Assembly (NCBI GenBank): GCA_904419525.1
Contig: CAJFRT010000013.1
Location: 1-54,762 of the forward strand
Reading direction: 5' to 3'
From: Candidatus Gallimonas merdae
GTDB taxonomy: Bacteria > Bacillota > Clostridia > Christensenellales > Borkfalkiaceae
DNA length: 54,762 nucleotides
Shown here in pieces: positions 24,074 through 31,217 of this stretch. The position numbers and the translations under genes are program-made. Position 1 is the first letter of the stretch. Every line of letters starts with the position of its first letter. The notes beneath the pieces are model-generated. The model saw only the letters and a list, made by a program, of their open reading frames with translations. It was not told where the DNA came from and ran no database searches.

Positions 24074-24754
24074 ATGAAAAAACATTACTTTACAAAGGCG
24101 GAGCTCGCTCTCTGGCTGGGGTCCGTCCTTCTGATCGTCGCCTCGTTCTGCATCTGGGACAGGGTGAATTTTCTGACCCTGGCCGCATCGCTCATCGGCG
24201 TGACGTCCCTGATCTTCTGCGCCAAGGGAAATCCCGTCGGCCAGGTGCTCATCATCGTCTTTGCCGTGCTGTACGGCATCATTTCCTGGATCGTCGCCTA
24301 TTACGGCGAGATGATCACCTACGTGGGCATGACGGCGCCCATGGCGGTCTATGCGCTCGTCACATGGCTGAAAAATCCGTACGGCGGGAACCGCGCCGAA
24401 GTAAAGGTCAACCGCCTGCGTGCGCGCGAATATCTTCTGATGGCGCTGATCGCGGCCGCCGTGACGGTTGCGTTCTACTTCATTCTGCGGGCATTTCATA
24501 CCGCAAATCTGATCCCGAGCACCATTTCGGTGACGACGAGCTTTGTCGCCGTCTATCTGACGGCGCGGCGCAGCCCGTTCTATGCGCTTGCCTATGCCGC
24601 CAACGACGTCGTGCTCATCGTACTCTGGTCCATGGCGGCGGCGGAGGACATTTCCAATCTCTCCGTTGTCATCTGTTTCTGCGTCTTTTTTATCAACGAC
24701 CTGTACGGATTTTTCAACTGGATCCGTATGCAGCGCCGCCAGCAGGAGGCCTGA
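24074..24754 (+). CDS. pnuC: PnuC-like nicotinamide riboside/vitamin transporter
   Basis: The 226-residue membrane protein starts at ATG 24074 behind a strong AAGGAGG. It has about seven hydrophobic segments and the PnuC-family end FFINDLYGFFNWIRMQRRQ, plus WxxxGNPxGQ-type positions in the loop near residue 55. PnuC proteins facilitate uptake of nicotinamide riboside, a precursor of NAD, driven by intracellular phosphorylation; relatives carry thiamine or riboflavin. The substrate is inferred from family only. The unit ends in a strong terminator. The leader is too short for an obvious riboswitch, unless the terminator region upstream is regulatory. Confidence 0.85.
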   Translation: MKKHYFTKAELALWLGSVLLIVASFCIWDRVNFLTLAASLIGVTSLIFCAKGNPVGQVLIIVFAVLYGIISWIVAYYGEMITYVGMTAPMAVYALVTWLKNPYGGNRAEVKVNRLRAREYLLMALIAAAVTVAFYFILRAFHTANLIPSTISVTTSFVAVYLTARRSPFYALAYAANDVVLIVLWSMAAAEDISNLSVVICFCVFFINDLYGFFNWIRMQRRQQEA

Positions 24755-24768
24755 TACAGCCTGCGTCC

Positions 24769-24804
24769 CGCCGCCCCGCGCAATTTTCGCGCGGGGCGGC
24801 GTTT
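24769..24804 (+). terminator. Terminator after pnuC
   Basis: A 13-bp perfect stem (24769-24781 with 24789-24801, CGCCGCCCCGCGC arm) is followed by TTT. Confidence 0.85.
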
Positions 24805-24844
24805 CCATGTCCCGCAAAAAATTGTCATAGAAAAAAATTACCAT

Positions 24845-24873
24845 TTGACATTTCGTCATGAAAAGGGTATACT
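24845..24873 (+). promoter_or_regulatory. Promoter of the epimerase-EFR1 operon
   Basis: Perfect TTGACA (24845-24850), 17-bp spacer, TATACT (24868-24873). Confidence 0.8.
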
Positions 24874-24904
24874 ATGGTAAAATATCCGGAGAGTAAAACA
24901 AGAG

Positions 24905-26443
24905 ATGAGGATCGCCATGACGGGCGTGAGCGGCAACATGGGGGCGGAGGCGCTCCGCCAGACGCTCGCGCTTGACAACGTTGCATGGGTGCGCGTGCTG
25001 CTCACGCCCAGAAAGCGCAATGCCGCGCTTGCAAAGAAGCTGAAAAAGCAGTATGGGGCGAGGATCGACATCGTCAACGGCGACATTGCGGACGCGCAGA
25101 CCTGCGCGCGGCTCGTAAAGGACGCCGACTATGTCGTCAACATGGCGGCGGTCATTCCGCCGCGGTCGGATGCCGACCCCGCCGCGAGCGAACGCTGCAA
25201 CTTTGCGGGAACGGCCGCGCTGGCCGATGCCGTCAGGGCGATGCCCGTGCAGGCGAAATTCGTGCATATTTCAAGCATCGCCCTCTACGGCTGCCGCAAC
25301 GAAAAGCACCCCTTCTGCCGGGTGGGGGATCCGCTCGTCATCAGTCCGTTTGATCTGTATTCCCTGCACAAGCTGCGCGCCGAGCGGTATATCCTCGAAT
25401 CCGGCCTGGAACGCTGGGTCATTCTGCGGCAGACGGCCATGCTGCATCCTAAAATGCTGGAGAGCAACATGAGCGACGGACTCATGTTCCATACCTGCCT
25501 CAATTCCCCGCTCGAATGGGTGAGCGCGCGGGATTCGGGCTATCTGATCCGCCGCCTTCTCGAACGGGACGGCGCGGGCGAACTCGGCGGCTTCTGGAAA
25601 AAGGTCTACAACATCGGCGGAGGGGCCCACGGGCGGCTGACGGGGTACGATACGTTCCGCGTCGGATTTGCCGTGATGGGAGGCAGCCCCGAAAAGTTCC
25701 TCCGCCCCGAATGGCTTGCGGCGCGCAATTTCCACGGCGTATGGATCGCGGACGGCGACCGGCTCGAAGCGCTGTTCGGCTATCAGCGGGACAGTGCGGA
25801 AGGGGTGTGGAAGGAGATCGCCGACAGGCACCGCGTCTATCGCCTTGCGCAGGTGGTCCCGCCCGCGCTCGTGGTGCAGACGTTTTTCCGCCGTCTGCTC
25901 GATCATGCCAATTCTCCCATGCGATGGAAAAAGGACGGCGACCGGGCCCGCGTCTTTGCATTCTACGGAAGGGAGGCGGAACGTATCCCCGCGCAGTGGA
26001 AGGACGTGAAACTGATGGCGAAGGGGGATTTCGGCGACTACGACGCCCTGCGCGACGAAGCGCGCGCGGCCGCGGAGGGGAAACTGCTTTCGCACGGATT
26101 TGACGATACCAGACCGCCCGAGGAATGGACGCTTGACGACTGCGACGGGGCGGCCGCATTCCGCGGCGGTCAATGCCTTGCCGAAGTCTGGAACGGCCCG
26201 TATGCTCCGGTGCTGTGGCGGTGCCACGACGGGCACATCTTTCCGGCAACGCCCTACACGGTGATGGGCGCGGGACACTGGTGCCCGCACTGCGCGCCCC
26301 TTCCGTGGGATTATGACCGTCAGGCGAAGCACAATCCGTTCTATGCGCAGGTATGGTACGACACGCACGCGCGGGACGAAAACGTGCGCTACGACCTGGA
26401 CGGGGACGGACGTGCGGTCATGGTACATACGGAGGAAGAATGA
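24905..26443 (+). CDS. NAD(P)-dependent epimerase/dehydratase with C-terminal zinc-ribbon domain
   Basis: The 512-residue protein has an extended short-chain dehydrogenase domain at 1 to about 330. The nucleotide-binding TGVSGNMG (Gly7, 10, 13), a Ser at 123/124 and the catalytic pair Tyr152/Lys156 (YSLHK) are intact. Such enzymes modify nucleotide sugars or similar ketone/alcohol substrates. The last 170 residues form a separate domain with W-x-C-x2-GH near 438 and WCPHC near 460, a zinc-ribbon or treble-clef pattern. This fusion is unusual in my knowledge of the family. It is followed by the EFR1 gene with a four-base overlap, which suggests a shared redox pathway. Confidence 0.8.
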   Translation: MRIAMTGVSGNMGAEALRQTLALDNVAWVRVLLTPRKRNAALAKKLKKQYGARIDIVNGDIADAQTCARLVKDADYVVNMAAVIPPRSDADPAASERCNFAGTAALADAVRAMPVQAKFVHISSIALYGCRNEKHPFCRVGDPLVISPFDLYSLHKLRAERYILESGLERWVILRQTAMLHPKMLESNMSDGLMFHTCLNSPLEWVSARDSGYLIRRLLERDGAGELGGFWKKVYNIGGGAHGRLTGYDTFRVGFAVMGGSPEKFLRPEWLAARNFHGVWIADGDRLEALFGYQRDSAEGVWKEIADRHRVYRLAQVVPPALVVQTFFRRLLDHANSPMRWKKDGDRARVFAFYGREAERIPAQWKDVKLMAKGDFGDYDALRDEARAAAEGKLLSHGFDDTRPPEEWTLDDCDGAAAFRGGQCLAEVWNGPYAPVLWRCHDGHIFPATPYTVMGAGHWCPHCAPLPWDYDRQAKHNPFYAQVWYDTHARDENVRYDLDGDGRAVMVHTEEE

Positions 26444-27297
26444 ACGCGGTATTTGTGTGTTTTACAGGGACGGGCAACACGCAGAGGGTGTGCGAGGCGG
26501 TGGCCGAGGCGTTTCGTGCGATGGGGAACGATGCGCGCGTCGAGCTCCTGCGTGCCGACCGCGGCACTCCGGATATCTCCGGCGCCGATCGCCTGATCGT
26601 CGCCTTTCCCGTACACGGGTTCAACGCGCCTGCACCCGTGCTCGCGTTCCTCAAAGGCCTGCCCTCCGTCCGGGAGGGGACGGCCTATCTCTTGCGGACG
26701 TCGGGCGAACCGCTTGCGCTCAACGACGCGTCGGTGCTTGCGCCCGCCCGCATTCTGCGCAAAAAGGGATATCGCGTGGCGGGAGATTTTCATTACGTCA
26801 TGCCCTATAACATCATTTTCCGGCATTCGGACGGCATGGCTTCGCGCATGTGGCGCGCCGTGGTGCGCCGTGCCGGAGCGGACGCCGCCTGCATCGGCGC
26901 CGGCGAAGGGGCTCTTCCCGCCGTCGGGCTCTCCGCGCGGGCGGCCTCCCTTGTCTGTCGGGTCGAACACCCCGCCGCACGTCTCATCGGGCGGGGCTTC
27001 CGGGTGACGGACGATTGCATCGGCTGCGGCCTGTGCGTGCGCAGCTGTCCGCAGGGGAATATCCGCATGGAGGGCGGCCGTCCCGTCTTCGGCGGGAATT
27101 GCGTCATCTGCATGGCCTGTTCGTTCGGCTGCCCCAAGGACGCCGTCCGCATCGGCCTTCTGAACGGCTGGCGCGTCAACGGCGGCTACACGTTCGATGC
27201 GCCGCCTGCCTCCGACGGGGAGGTCTGCGCCTATTGCAGGCGCTCCTATCTTCGCTACTATCACAGTGCGGAGGCGTGCGCCGAGGAGACGGAATAG
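26440..27297 (+). CDS. EFR1 family flavodoxin-ferredoxin
   Basis: The 285-residue protein begins with a flavodoxin-like domain (MNAVFVCFTGTGNTQRV, the FMN phosphate loop). A ferredoxin domain with two 4Fe-4S motifs follows: C-x2-C-x3-C-x3-C in CIGCGLCVRSCP near 195 and CVICMACSFGCP near 223. The EFR1 family is common in anaerobic Bacillota and moves electrons between unknown partners. The start is set by ATGA overlap with the epimerase, so the two act together or are co-regulated. Another CxxC lies near the C-terminus (EVCAYCRRSY). Confidence 0.9.
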   Translation: MNAVFVCFTGTGNTQRVCEAVAEAFRAMGNDARVELLRADRGTPDISGADRLIVAFPVHGFNAPAPVLAFLKGLPSVREGTAYLLRTSGEPLALNDASVLAPARILRKKGYRVAGDFHYVMPYNIIFRHSDGMASRMWRAVVRRAGADAACIGAGEGALPAVGLSARAASLVCRVEHPAARLIGRGFRVTDDCIGCGLCVRSCPQGNIRMEGGRPVFGGNCVICMACSFGCPKDAVRIGLLNGWRVNGGYTFDAPPASDGEVCAYCRRSYLRYYHSAEACAEETE

Positions 27298-27326
27298 TTG
27301 ACATCGTGCGCGTTTTTGCGTATACT
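27298..27326 (+). promoter_or_regulatory. Promoter of cysK
   Basis: Perfect TTGACA (27298-27303) directly follows the EFR1 stop; 17-bp spacer, TATACT (27321-27326). Confidence 0.8.
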
Positions 27327-27364
27327 GTGAGTGCGTGCCGGAGGGCGCGCGGGAGGACACGGAT

Positions 27365-28291
27365 ATGCCGGTTTATCAAAGCATTGCGGACATGGTGGGG
27401 GGAACGCCGCTGCTCGAACTGCGCCGCTTCGGAGAAAAGCGCGCTCTGAAAGGGCGCATCTTCGCCAAACTCGAAAGGAACAATCCCGCCGGGTCCGTCA
27501 AGGACAGAGTGGCAAAATACATGATCGACGCCGCAGAGGCGGCGGGGGACCTTGCGCCCGGCGGCGTCATTGTCGAGCCGACTTCGGGCAATACGGGCAT
27601 CGGGCTTGCCGCGATCGCGCGCGCAAGGGGGTACCGCGTCATTCTCACTATGCCTTCGACGATGAGCGTCGAGCGCAGGAAGCTGCTCGAAGCGTACGGT
27701 GCGGAAGTCGTGCTGACGGACGGAACGAAGGGCATGGCCGGGGCGATCGCGGAAGCGGACCGGATCGCCGCAGAGACGGCGGGCGCCTTTGTGCCCGGGC
27801 AGTTCTCCAATCCCGCCAACCCGCGCGCCCATTATGAGACGACGGGCCCGGAGATCTTCGATGCGCTCGGCGGCAAGGTGGACGCATTCGTCGCCGCAGT
27901 CGGCACGGGCGGAACGCTCACCGGCACGGGCAGATATCTCAAAGAGCGCATCCCGGAGCTCGTGATCGCCGCGGCGGAGCCTGCCGGGTCCCCCGTTCTG
28001 TCGGGCGGAAAGGCGGGGCCGCACGCCATTCAGGGGATCGGCGCGGGGTTTGTGCCGGAAATCCTCGATACGTCGCTCATTTCCGAGGTGATCGCCGTCT
28101 CCGACGACGACGCATTTGCCTTTGCGCGCGAGGTCGGCAGGGAGGAGGGCACGCTCGTCGGGATCTCCTCGGGCGCGGCGCTGTGCGCGGCGGTGCGCAT
28201 TGCCTCCCGCGAAGCGTTTACGGGAAAAAACATTGCGGTCATCTTCCCGGACGGAGCCGACCGCTATCTGTCCACAAAACTGTTCGGGTGA
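27365..28291 (+). CDS. cysK: Cysteine synthase (O-acetylserine sulfhydrylase)
   Basis: The 308-residue fold-type II PLP enzyme makes cysteine from O-acetylserine and sulfide. Visible motifs: the Schiff-base Lys46 in NPAGSVKDR, the substrate loop PTSGNTGIG near 75, the phosphate-binding GTGGTLTGTG near 180, and SSGAA near 262. Length fits CysK. It has a separate promoter 39 bases upstream of ATG 27365 and a terminator downstream. A mobile-element segment begins right after that terminator. Confidence 0.95.
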   Translation: MPVYQSIADMVGGTPLLELRRFGEKRALKGRIFAKLERNNPAGSVKDRVAKYMIDAAEAAGDLAPGGVIVEPTSGNTGIGLAAIARARGYRVILTMPSTMSVERRKLLEAYGAEVVLTDGTKGMAGAIAEADRIAAETAGAFVPGQFSNPANPRAHYETTGPEIFDALGGKVDAFVAAVGTGGTLTGTGRYLKERIPELVIAAAEPAGSPVLSGGKAGPHAIQGIGAGFVPEILDTSLISEVIAVSDDDAFAFAREVGREEGTLVGISSGAALCAAVRIASREAFTGKNIAVIFPDGADRYLSTKLFG

Positions 28292-28352
28292 ACGGGCCGT
28301 TCAGAACATGATTTTTCCGGCTCCCCGTTCCTTATTGGCAAATTGAAAAACA

Positions 28353-28384
28353 AAAAGACGAGCCGTCACGGTTCGTCTTTTTTG
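28353..28384. terminator. Bidirectional terminator between cysK and the recombinase
   Basis: AAGACGAGCC (about 28355-28364) pairs with GGTTCGTCTT (about 28370-28379), flanked by A5 on the left and T6 on the right. The recombinase stop codon (28366-28368) lies inside its loop. Confidence 0.85.
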
Positions 28385-29874
28385 GTTGGTGCCGCTGACC
28401 GTATCAAGTTCGAACCGTCCAAGATAAAGAAAATCCGATGGTCGTCATCATCGGACGGACCATCGGGTCGGATTGGATCGATGTAATTGTAATAGATTTC
28501 TATTTTGTCGTCGTACAGGACGATTTTTTGAATCAATGTATAGATCATGAGCTGAGGCTTTTGCCAAACGGTATGTTTGAGGAATTCTACGACCTGTTCG
28601 CGCTTGATCTGATTTTGCTGTTTGTATTGCTCAGCAAGAATTTTATCTTCAATTTCTGCAAGCTTTTGTTCTGCCTGCTCTATTCTGGTTTTGGTCGTTG
28701 GGGTGAGAATACCCTGTTCTATCGCCTTCATAATATTGTTTACGATGCGCTGCGCTTCTTCCTGCTCTGTAAGAAGAATATTCAACATGGATTGGCTTTT
28801 ATTGCGCTTTTCGTGTATCTCCATGACGGCATCGGCAACCAGGTCGATATTTTCCGGTGTACCGATCACTTGACGAGTAATCTCTATGACGAGCTTTTCC
28901 AGATCATCTTTTCGGTGAACACTCTTATTGCAACTGCGATATTTTTTTCTTCCGCCGCATTTGTAGTAATGACGAGTGGAACCATCTCGGGCGGTACCTG
29001 TTTCAGCCTGAACATTTCGCCCGCAGTATCCGCAGATACATTTTCCCTTTAACAGATAGTCGGTAGTTGGACTTTTAGAGCCGCGTTTATTGCGTTCCAG
29101 AATGATTTGTACTTCATCGAATAGGGGCTTTGGAATAATGGGCGGATACATATCTGTATAGACACCGTCGCTCAAATGGGCGATGCCGATATATTTTTGA
29201 TTGCGGAGAATGGCGTAGAATGTGTTGAGCGGGATAGGTTTGTTTCGGTGCATGACGCCTTTGGCAGTCAGTTCATCTAAAATATCTTTTGCCTGACGTC
29301 CGCGGATGTATTGATCGAAGATATACCGCACAACTTTTGCCTCATCTTCATGGATGAGGATTTTTTTATTTTCCACGCGATAACCGAAGATAATATTACC
29401 GCCGCAGAACAATCCTTTTTTGCGGTTTTCATGAAATCCGCGCCGCACCTTCTGTGAGAGCTCAGCCGAATAATATTCAGCTAATCCGATATACATGTTT
29501 TCAAGCAGGATGCCGTCGAGGTTTTTGGAGCCGTCGATGTTCTCCGAGGTGCGCTGTGTTGCGGAGATAAGCGTCTTATGGTTTTTCTTGATTTTCTGTT
29601 TGTTGACGGCGATCTCAATGGAGTTGCGCCCGAATCGGTCGATGGCATACACGAGGATGATGTCCCACGGCACGGGCTTTGCGCAGTCGGCGAGCATCTG
29701 CTGAAAGGCGGGACGTTGGTCATTGGTTCCTGACATGGCGCGGTCGATATAGGTATCGACGATTTCAAGCCCGTTTTGGGCGGCATACTTCTGACAGATA
29801 TCGAGCTGTCCTTCAATGGATTGGTCGTTTTGCTTTTCGCTCGAATAACGGGCGTAGACCACGGCAAGTTTCAT
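28366..29874 (-). CDS. Large serine recombinase
   Basis: The 502-residue protein has a resolvase catalytic domain at 1-150 with the nucleophile Ser11 in YARYSSEKQ, YAIDRFGRN near 80 and ENMYIGLAEYYSAELSQKVRRG near 125-150. A recombinase domain (YIRGRQAKDILDELTAKGV), a zinc ribbon (CICGYCGRN...KYRSCNKSVH near 283-320), and a long coiled coil (about 350-440) follow. This is the TnpX/TndX/phiC31-like integrase class that inserts or excises elements at att sites. No motif residue is missing. It overlaps the upstream gene by four bases (ATGA). The nucleotide composition is more AT-rich than the core genes. The att sites could not be located. Confidence 0.93.
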   Translation of the reverse strand: MKLAVVYARYSSEKQNDQSIEGQLDICQKYAAQNGLEIVDTYIDRAMSGTNDQRPAFQQMLADCAKPVPWDIILVYAIDRFGRNSIEIAVNKQKIKKNHKTLISATQRTSENIDGSKNLDGILLENMYIGLAEYYSAELSQKVRRGFHENRKKGLFCGGNIIFGYRVENKKILIHEDEAKVVRYIFDQYIRGRQAKDILDELTAKGVMHRNKPIPLNTFYAILRNQKYIGIAHLSDGVYTDMYPPIIPKPLFDEVQIILERNKRGSKSPTTDYLLKGKCICGYCGRNVQAETGTARDGSTRHYYKCGGRKKYRSCNKSVHRKDDLEKLVIEITRQVIGTPENIDLVADAVMEIHEKRNKSQSMLNILLTEQEEAQRIVNNIMKAIEQGILTPTTKTRIEQAEQKLAEIEDKILAEQYKQQNQIKREQVVEFLKHTVWQKPQLMIYTLIQKIVLYDDKIEIYYNYIDPIRPDGPSDDDDHRIFFILDGSNLIRSAAPTKKDEP

Positions 29875-30158
29875 GCGGATACCTCCTTTGTTGCGATGAG
29901 AACACGCTTGCCTGCGAGGTTGAGCCTCGTGCGCCGCGACAGAAAATAAGCAGGCGAGCCCAAAACGGACGGGAATGCAATGATGATGTCCTCGACGGGA
30001 TCGCGGGCGAGTTTTTGGATGGTCGGAAAACTGCCCGTCTGACAGATGACACGCACGGCGCGATATCCGTTACATTCTGCAAACAGTTTGCAGACTGCGA
30101 TCTGTTCTAGTAGCTTGCCGCGCTTTCTGCCTCTTGCATAGATGATAGCTTGTTTCAT
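29871..30158 (-). CDS. Half-size resolvase-like protein lacking the catalytic serine
   Basis: ATG 30158 follows GGAGG at 30164-30168 and gives 95 residues. The N-terminus MKQAIIYARGRKRG copies the start of serine recombinases, but Arg/Lys occupy the place of the catalytic serine. The rest (LLEQIAVCKLFAECNGYRAV, DPVEDIIIAFPSVLGSPAYFLSRRTRLNLAGKRVLIATKE) also follows the resolvase Rossmann-like pattern, while recombinase and zinc domains are absent. It overlaps the active recombinase and is probably an accessory subunit or directionality factor, rather than a decayed copy, because its ribosome site and overlap are well kept. That function is inferred. Confidence 0.7.
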   Translation of the reverse strand: MKQAIIYARGRKRGKLLEQIAVCKLFAECNGYRAVRVICQTGSFPTIQKLARDPVEDIIIAFPSVLGSPAYFLSRRTRLNLAGKRVLIATKEVSA

Positions 30159-30175
30159 AAATACCTCCGAAGTGA

Positions 30176-30215
30176 TTTGTGCTGTCAGCGTAGCACAAAC
30201 GAAAGGGGAATGGAA
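30176..30215 (-). promoter_or_regulatory. Promoter and inverted repeat upstream of the recombinase pair
   Basis: Minus strand: TTCCAT (30210-30215), 17-bp spacer, TACGCT (30187-30192). An 8-bp perfect inverted repeat TTTGTGCT/AGCACAAA (30176-30183, 30192-30199) overlaps the -10, a likely operator or recombinase-binding site. Confidence 0.6.
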
Positions 30216-30490
30216 CGACCTTGCCGCCACCTGTTTCATACCTACGGACAACCAAATTCTCACCTTGGGCAACCTCGGGACAACCTGATGCACACCATTC
30301 CATTCGCCCTGTGCAGGATTCATTCCAACCAAACACACCAAACAAACATCGGAAAAAGCCAAGCCGTCAAGGGAAAGGCAATGGGCGGTATTCGGAAGGT
30401 CAGGCATCGCCGCAGAACAAAATGATTGCGTCATCGTCGCGTACAGAAGAAAAGAGCAAGCCGCGTCTGCTTGCTTGTACACAAAAAGGA

Positions 30491-30515
30491 AAAGCCGAGC
30501 GATGTGCTCGGCTTT
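30491..30515. terminator. Bidirectional terminator
   Basis: AAAGCCGAGC (30491-30500) and GCTCGGCTTT (30506-30515) pair perfectly around GATGT, with A/T runs on both sides. Confidence 0.8.
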
Positions 30516-30611
30516 CTTGTCTTAAGCAATCATTTTTTCCCTTGACGGCAAAGGCTTTTTCTGATACCATACGACCTTAAAAAACAAAAAACCGATGGCA
30601 AGGTGGTGAAA

Positions 30612-30648
30612 AGGTCAGAAACAGGTTGTGGAGAGGTTAGAAACAAGT
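30612..30648 (+). repeat. Two-copy direct repeat with 22-bp period
   Basis: AGGTCAGAAACAGGT (30612-30626) and AGGTTAGAAACAAGT (30634-30648) differ at two positions. The two-turn spacing just upstream of a promoter suggests a protein-binding site. Confidence 0.6.
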
Positions 30649-30661
30649 GGTAAGCGGGGTG

Positions 30662-30690
30662 TTCCATTCATTTGTATAAAGTGCTACCAT
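30662..30690 (+). promoter_or_regulatory. Promoter of the 69-residue gene, twin of the recombinase promoter
   Basis: TTCCAT (30662-30667), 17-bp spacer ending GTGC, TACCAT (30685-30690). The layout and several bases match the minus-strand promoter at 30187-30215. Confidence 0.6.
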
Positions 30691-30710
30691 AAGAAAAAAG
30701 GAGGCAATTT

Positions 30711-30920
30711 ATGCAAGAAGTACAACCCAAAGAAAACCTGCTCGGACTCAAAGTGTTCATCAACGGCATCCCCGACATGACAGTCATCCCAAAGGAAAAG
30801 GCGGAGAGCATCCTCGCTGCCCTGGAATTGGAGATTTCAAAGTATTATGAAACATTATCAACCGAAGCAATGTGCGCGGAACGGATAAAATCACATGATC
30901 AAAAATGGAGAAAAGGATGA
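30711..30920 (+). CDS. Small protein of the mobile segment, unknown function
   Basis: The 69-residue protein starts at ATG 30711 behind AAGGAGG. The first half contains a short beta pattern (LLGLKVFINGIPDMTVIPKEKAE) and the second half is a charged helix (SILAALELEISKYYETLSTEAMCAERIK). No domain is recognised. Its promoter matches that of the divergent recombinase pair, so it probably belongs to the same element, perhaps as a regulator or excision factor. No signal peptide is seen. Confidence 0.65.
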   Translation: MQEVQPKENLLGLKVFINGIPDMTVIPKEKAESILAALELEISKYYETLSTEAMCAERIKSHDQKWRKG

Positions 30921-31096
30921 ATTATTCTACATTACAAACGAAAATTATCAGTTTTTTCCGGTACAGGTTGCTTTCCGATATGTAGTTTCATTTTGAAAAA
31001 TATGTTAAAAAAGCGTAAAAGACCCATAAAATGCATCAAATTCGGAGTTTTTTTCGAAGCTGCAAAAATTTTCATAAAAAAATTTTTCCGATCCTA
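30921..31096 (+). other. AT-rich intergenic stretch
   Basis: Nothing with coding character is visible between the 69-residue gene and the LacI promoter. The stretch has A- and T-tracts (for example around 31060-31090) and may mark the junction between the mobile segment and the sugar locus. Confidence 0.5.
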
Positions 31097-31125
31097 TTTA
31101 CATTACTGGTAATGTATGATATAAC
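31097..31125 (+). promoter_or_regulatory. Promoter with LacI-type operator
   Basis: TTTACA (31097-31102), 17-bp spacer, TATAAC (31120-31125) with TGA extending the -10. The 18-bp palindrome TACATTAC-TG-GTAATGTA (31099-31116) overlaps the -35 and fills the spacer. Binding there would block the polymerase, so the downstream LacI protein probably represses its own operon. Confidence 0.8.
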
Positions 31126-31176
31126 TCAAATAAGCTCGAAAAAGGGCAAATTATAGTTAATAAAAAAACGAAAATC

Positions 31177-31215
31177 AAGGGGACGTCCCCTTCTGCTATC
31201 CGAAGGATAGCAGAA
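31177..31215 (+). promoter_or_regulatory. Two back-to-back hairpins over the lacI-type ribosome site
   Basis: AAGGGGACGTCCCCTT (31177-31192) is a perfect palindrome. TTCTGCTATCC (31191-31201) pairs with GGATAGCAGAA (31205-31215) around GAA. The only ribosome-site-like bases (AAGGAT 31203-31208) lie in this second hairpin, two bases before ATG 31218, so translation may be structure-limited. Confidence 0.65.
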
Positions 31216-31217
31216 AA

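Larger units (their letters stand above)
30216..30660. other. Non-coding stretch of the mobile segment
   Basis: I see no gene with a ribosome site on either strand in these 445 bases. They hold a third GTTCCATTC-like sequence near 30296-30320, a bidirectional terminator at 30491-30515 and a two-copy direct repeat at 30612-30648. Confidence 0.6.

Noticed and set aside
30221..30580. A 119-codon plus-strand frame in the mobile segment
   Set aside because: No ribosome site, and it runs through a bidirectional terminator.
31177..31192. AAGGGGACGTCCCCTT as an insertion-sequence end
   Set aside because: It is a single palindrome with no partner end or transposase; it is better read as part of the regulator's leader.
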